NCBI RefSeq assembly: GCF_010729105.1
Contig: NZ_AP022573.1
Location: 3,782,001-3,846,000, forward strand
Direction: 5' to 3'
DNA length: 64,000 nt
DNA from: Mycobacterium saskatchewanense
GTDB taxonomy: Bacteria; Actinomycetota; Actinomycetes; Mycobacteriales; Mycobacteriaceae
Positions 63,684 to 64,000 of the stretch are shown one piece after another (the first letter of the stretch is position 1; each line of letters starts with the position of its first letter). The translations under genes and the position numbers were made by a program. A model generated the notes under the pieces. The model saw only the letters and a program-made list of their open reading frames with translations. It ran no database searches and had not been told where the DNA came from.

Positions 63684-64000
63684 ATGTTCGTCCACAACAA
63701 AGACCTACAGTTCGAGGTCCGGGTCGAGCGACCGGATCCGCGGTTCGCGTCGCTGCTCATGGAGCAATTCGGCGGCGCCAACGGCGAGCTGACCGCCGCG
63801 TTGCAGTACTTCACCCAGGCCTTCGTGCTACGCCAGAAGAATCCCAAGATGTACGACCTGTTCATGGACATTGCCACCGAGGAGCTCAGCCACCTCGAAA
63901 TGGTGGGGTCGATGATCACCATGCTGCTCGACGGGCTCAACGACAACTTGCACATCGCCAATCAGCGCTGTGACTGGATGCCGTTGGTGTCCAACGGGGA
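63684..64000 (+). CDS. Manganese catalase, N-terminal part
   Basis: The first 105 residues of a ferritin-like manganese catalase are present; the gene runs off the window. MFVHNKDLQFEVRVERPDPR and LLMEQFGGANGELTAALQYF contain the first metal-binding Glu, and IATEELSHLEMVGSMI contains the Glu-x2-His bridge. It dismutates H2O2 without heme. The ATG at 63684 has AGGAAGG upstream. Pairing with the divergent GAF-ANTAR gene may indicate stress control. Confidence 0.9.
   Translation, partial: MFVHNKDLQFEVRVERPDPRFASLLMEQFGGANGELTAALQYFTQAFVLRQKNPKMYDLFMDIATEELSHLEMVGSMITMLLDGLNDNLHIANQRCDWMPLVSNG

Overview
The window is high-GC mycobacterial chromosome. The evidence is an antigen 85C mycolyltransferase (fbpC), the trehalose synthase/maltokinase pair (treS-mak), the secreted protease pepA, the giant P-type ATPase ctpI, an L,D-transpeptidase, and the order of these genes. 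From about 9.4 kb to the right edge the backbone matches, as I know it, the Mycobacterium tuberculosis order Rv0107c (ctpI) - Rv0110 (rhomboid) - Rv0111 (acyltransferase) - Rv0116c (ldtA) - Rv0117 (oxyS) - Rv0118c (oxcA) - Rv0119 (fadD7) - Rv0120c (fusA2) - Rv0121c - Rv0125 (pepA) - Rv0126 (treS) - Rv0127 (mak) - Rv0129c (fbpC) - Rv0130 (htdZ) - Rv0131c (fadE1). No PE_PGRS genes lie between these landmarks and the heptose genes expected after Rv0111 are missing. I infer a non-tuberculous Mycobacterium, probably slow-growing; the species cannot be fixed from this sequence.

Left part (0-9.4 kb): the end of an MpaB-like oxygenase; a two-gene acid-activating and acyl-reducing pair (EhpF/EhpG- or LuxE/LuxC-like) facing a cupin-VOC operon; a divergent XRE-cupin regulator with overlapping palindromes in its promoter; a cutinase-like esterase; an SDR/acyl-CoA ligase pair; and a complete IS481-family insertion with a 6-bp target duplication.

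Middle part (9.4-31.6 kb): ctpI, an ECF sigma factor divergent from an SDR and a DUF899 protein, a 17-bp tandem repeat, small genes and the rhomboid protease. Then comes a large accessory block of two divergent operons (19.1-31.4 kb, ten genes). One encodes a beta-propeller lactonase-like protein, a GntR/HutC regulator, an acyl-CoA ligase and an SDR. The other encodes an SDR, a Rieske oxygenase, an LLM flavin monooxygenase, a Baeyer-Villiger-type monooxygenase, a second SDR and a class III CoA-transferase. Read together they suggest oxidation of an alicyclic ketone or alcohol, lactone formation, ring opening and CoA activation. GTC-YR-GAC palindromes between the operons are likely the GntR sites.

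Right part (31.6-64 kb): an Rv0111-like acyltransferase, then a metal module in which an M-box magnesium riboswitch precedes two small reading frames and an Nramp-family transporter with an altered metal site (DAGG/APW instead of DPGN/MPH), which I read as a magnesium transporter. Next come a quinone-oxidoreductase-like enzyme, a lipoprotein, a carboxylic acid reductase, ldtA, an isochorismatase-like hydrolase, the oxyS/oxcA/fadD7 oxalate module, fusA2, a 56-bp tandem repeat, pepA, treS-mak, a DUF1275 membrane protein, fbpC, a MarR-ABC exporter insertion, htdZ, fadE1, a GAF-ANTAR regulator and the start of a manganese catalase. I see no tRNA, rRNA or CRISPR. The only gene-free stretch over 300 bases is 34268-34606, filled by a promoter and the M-box.
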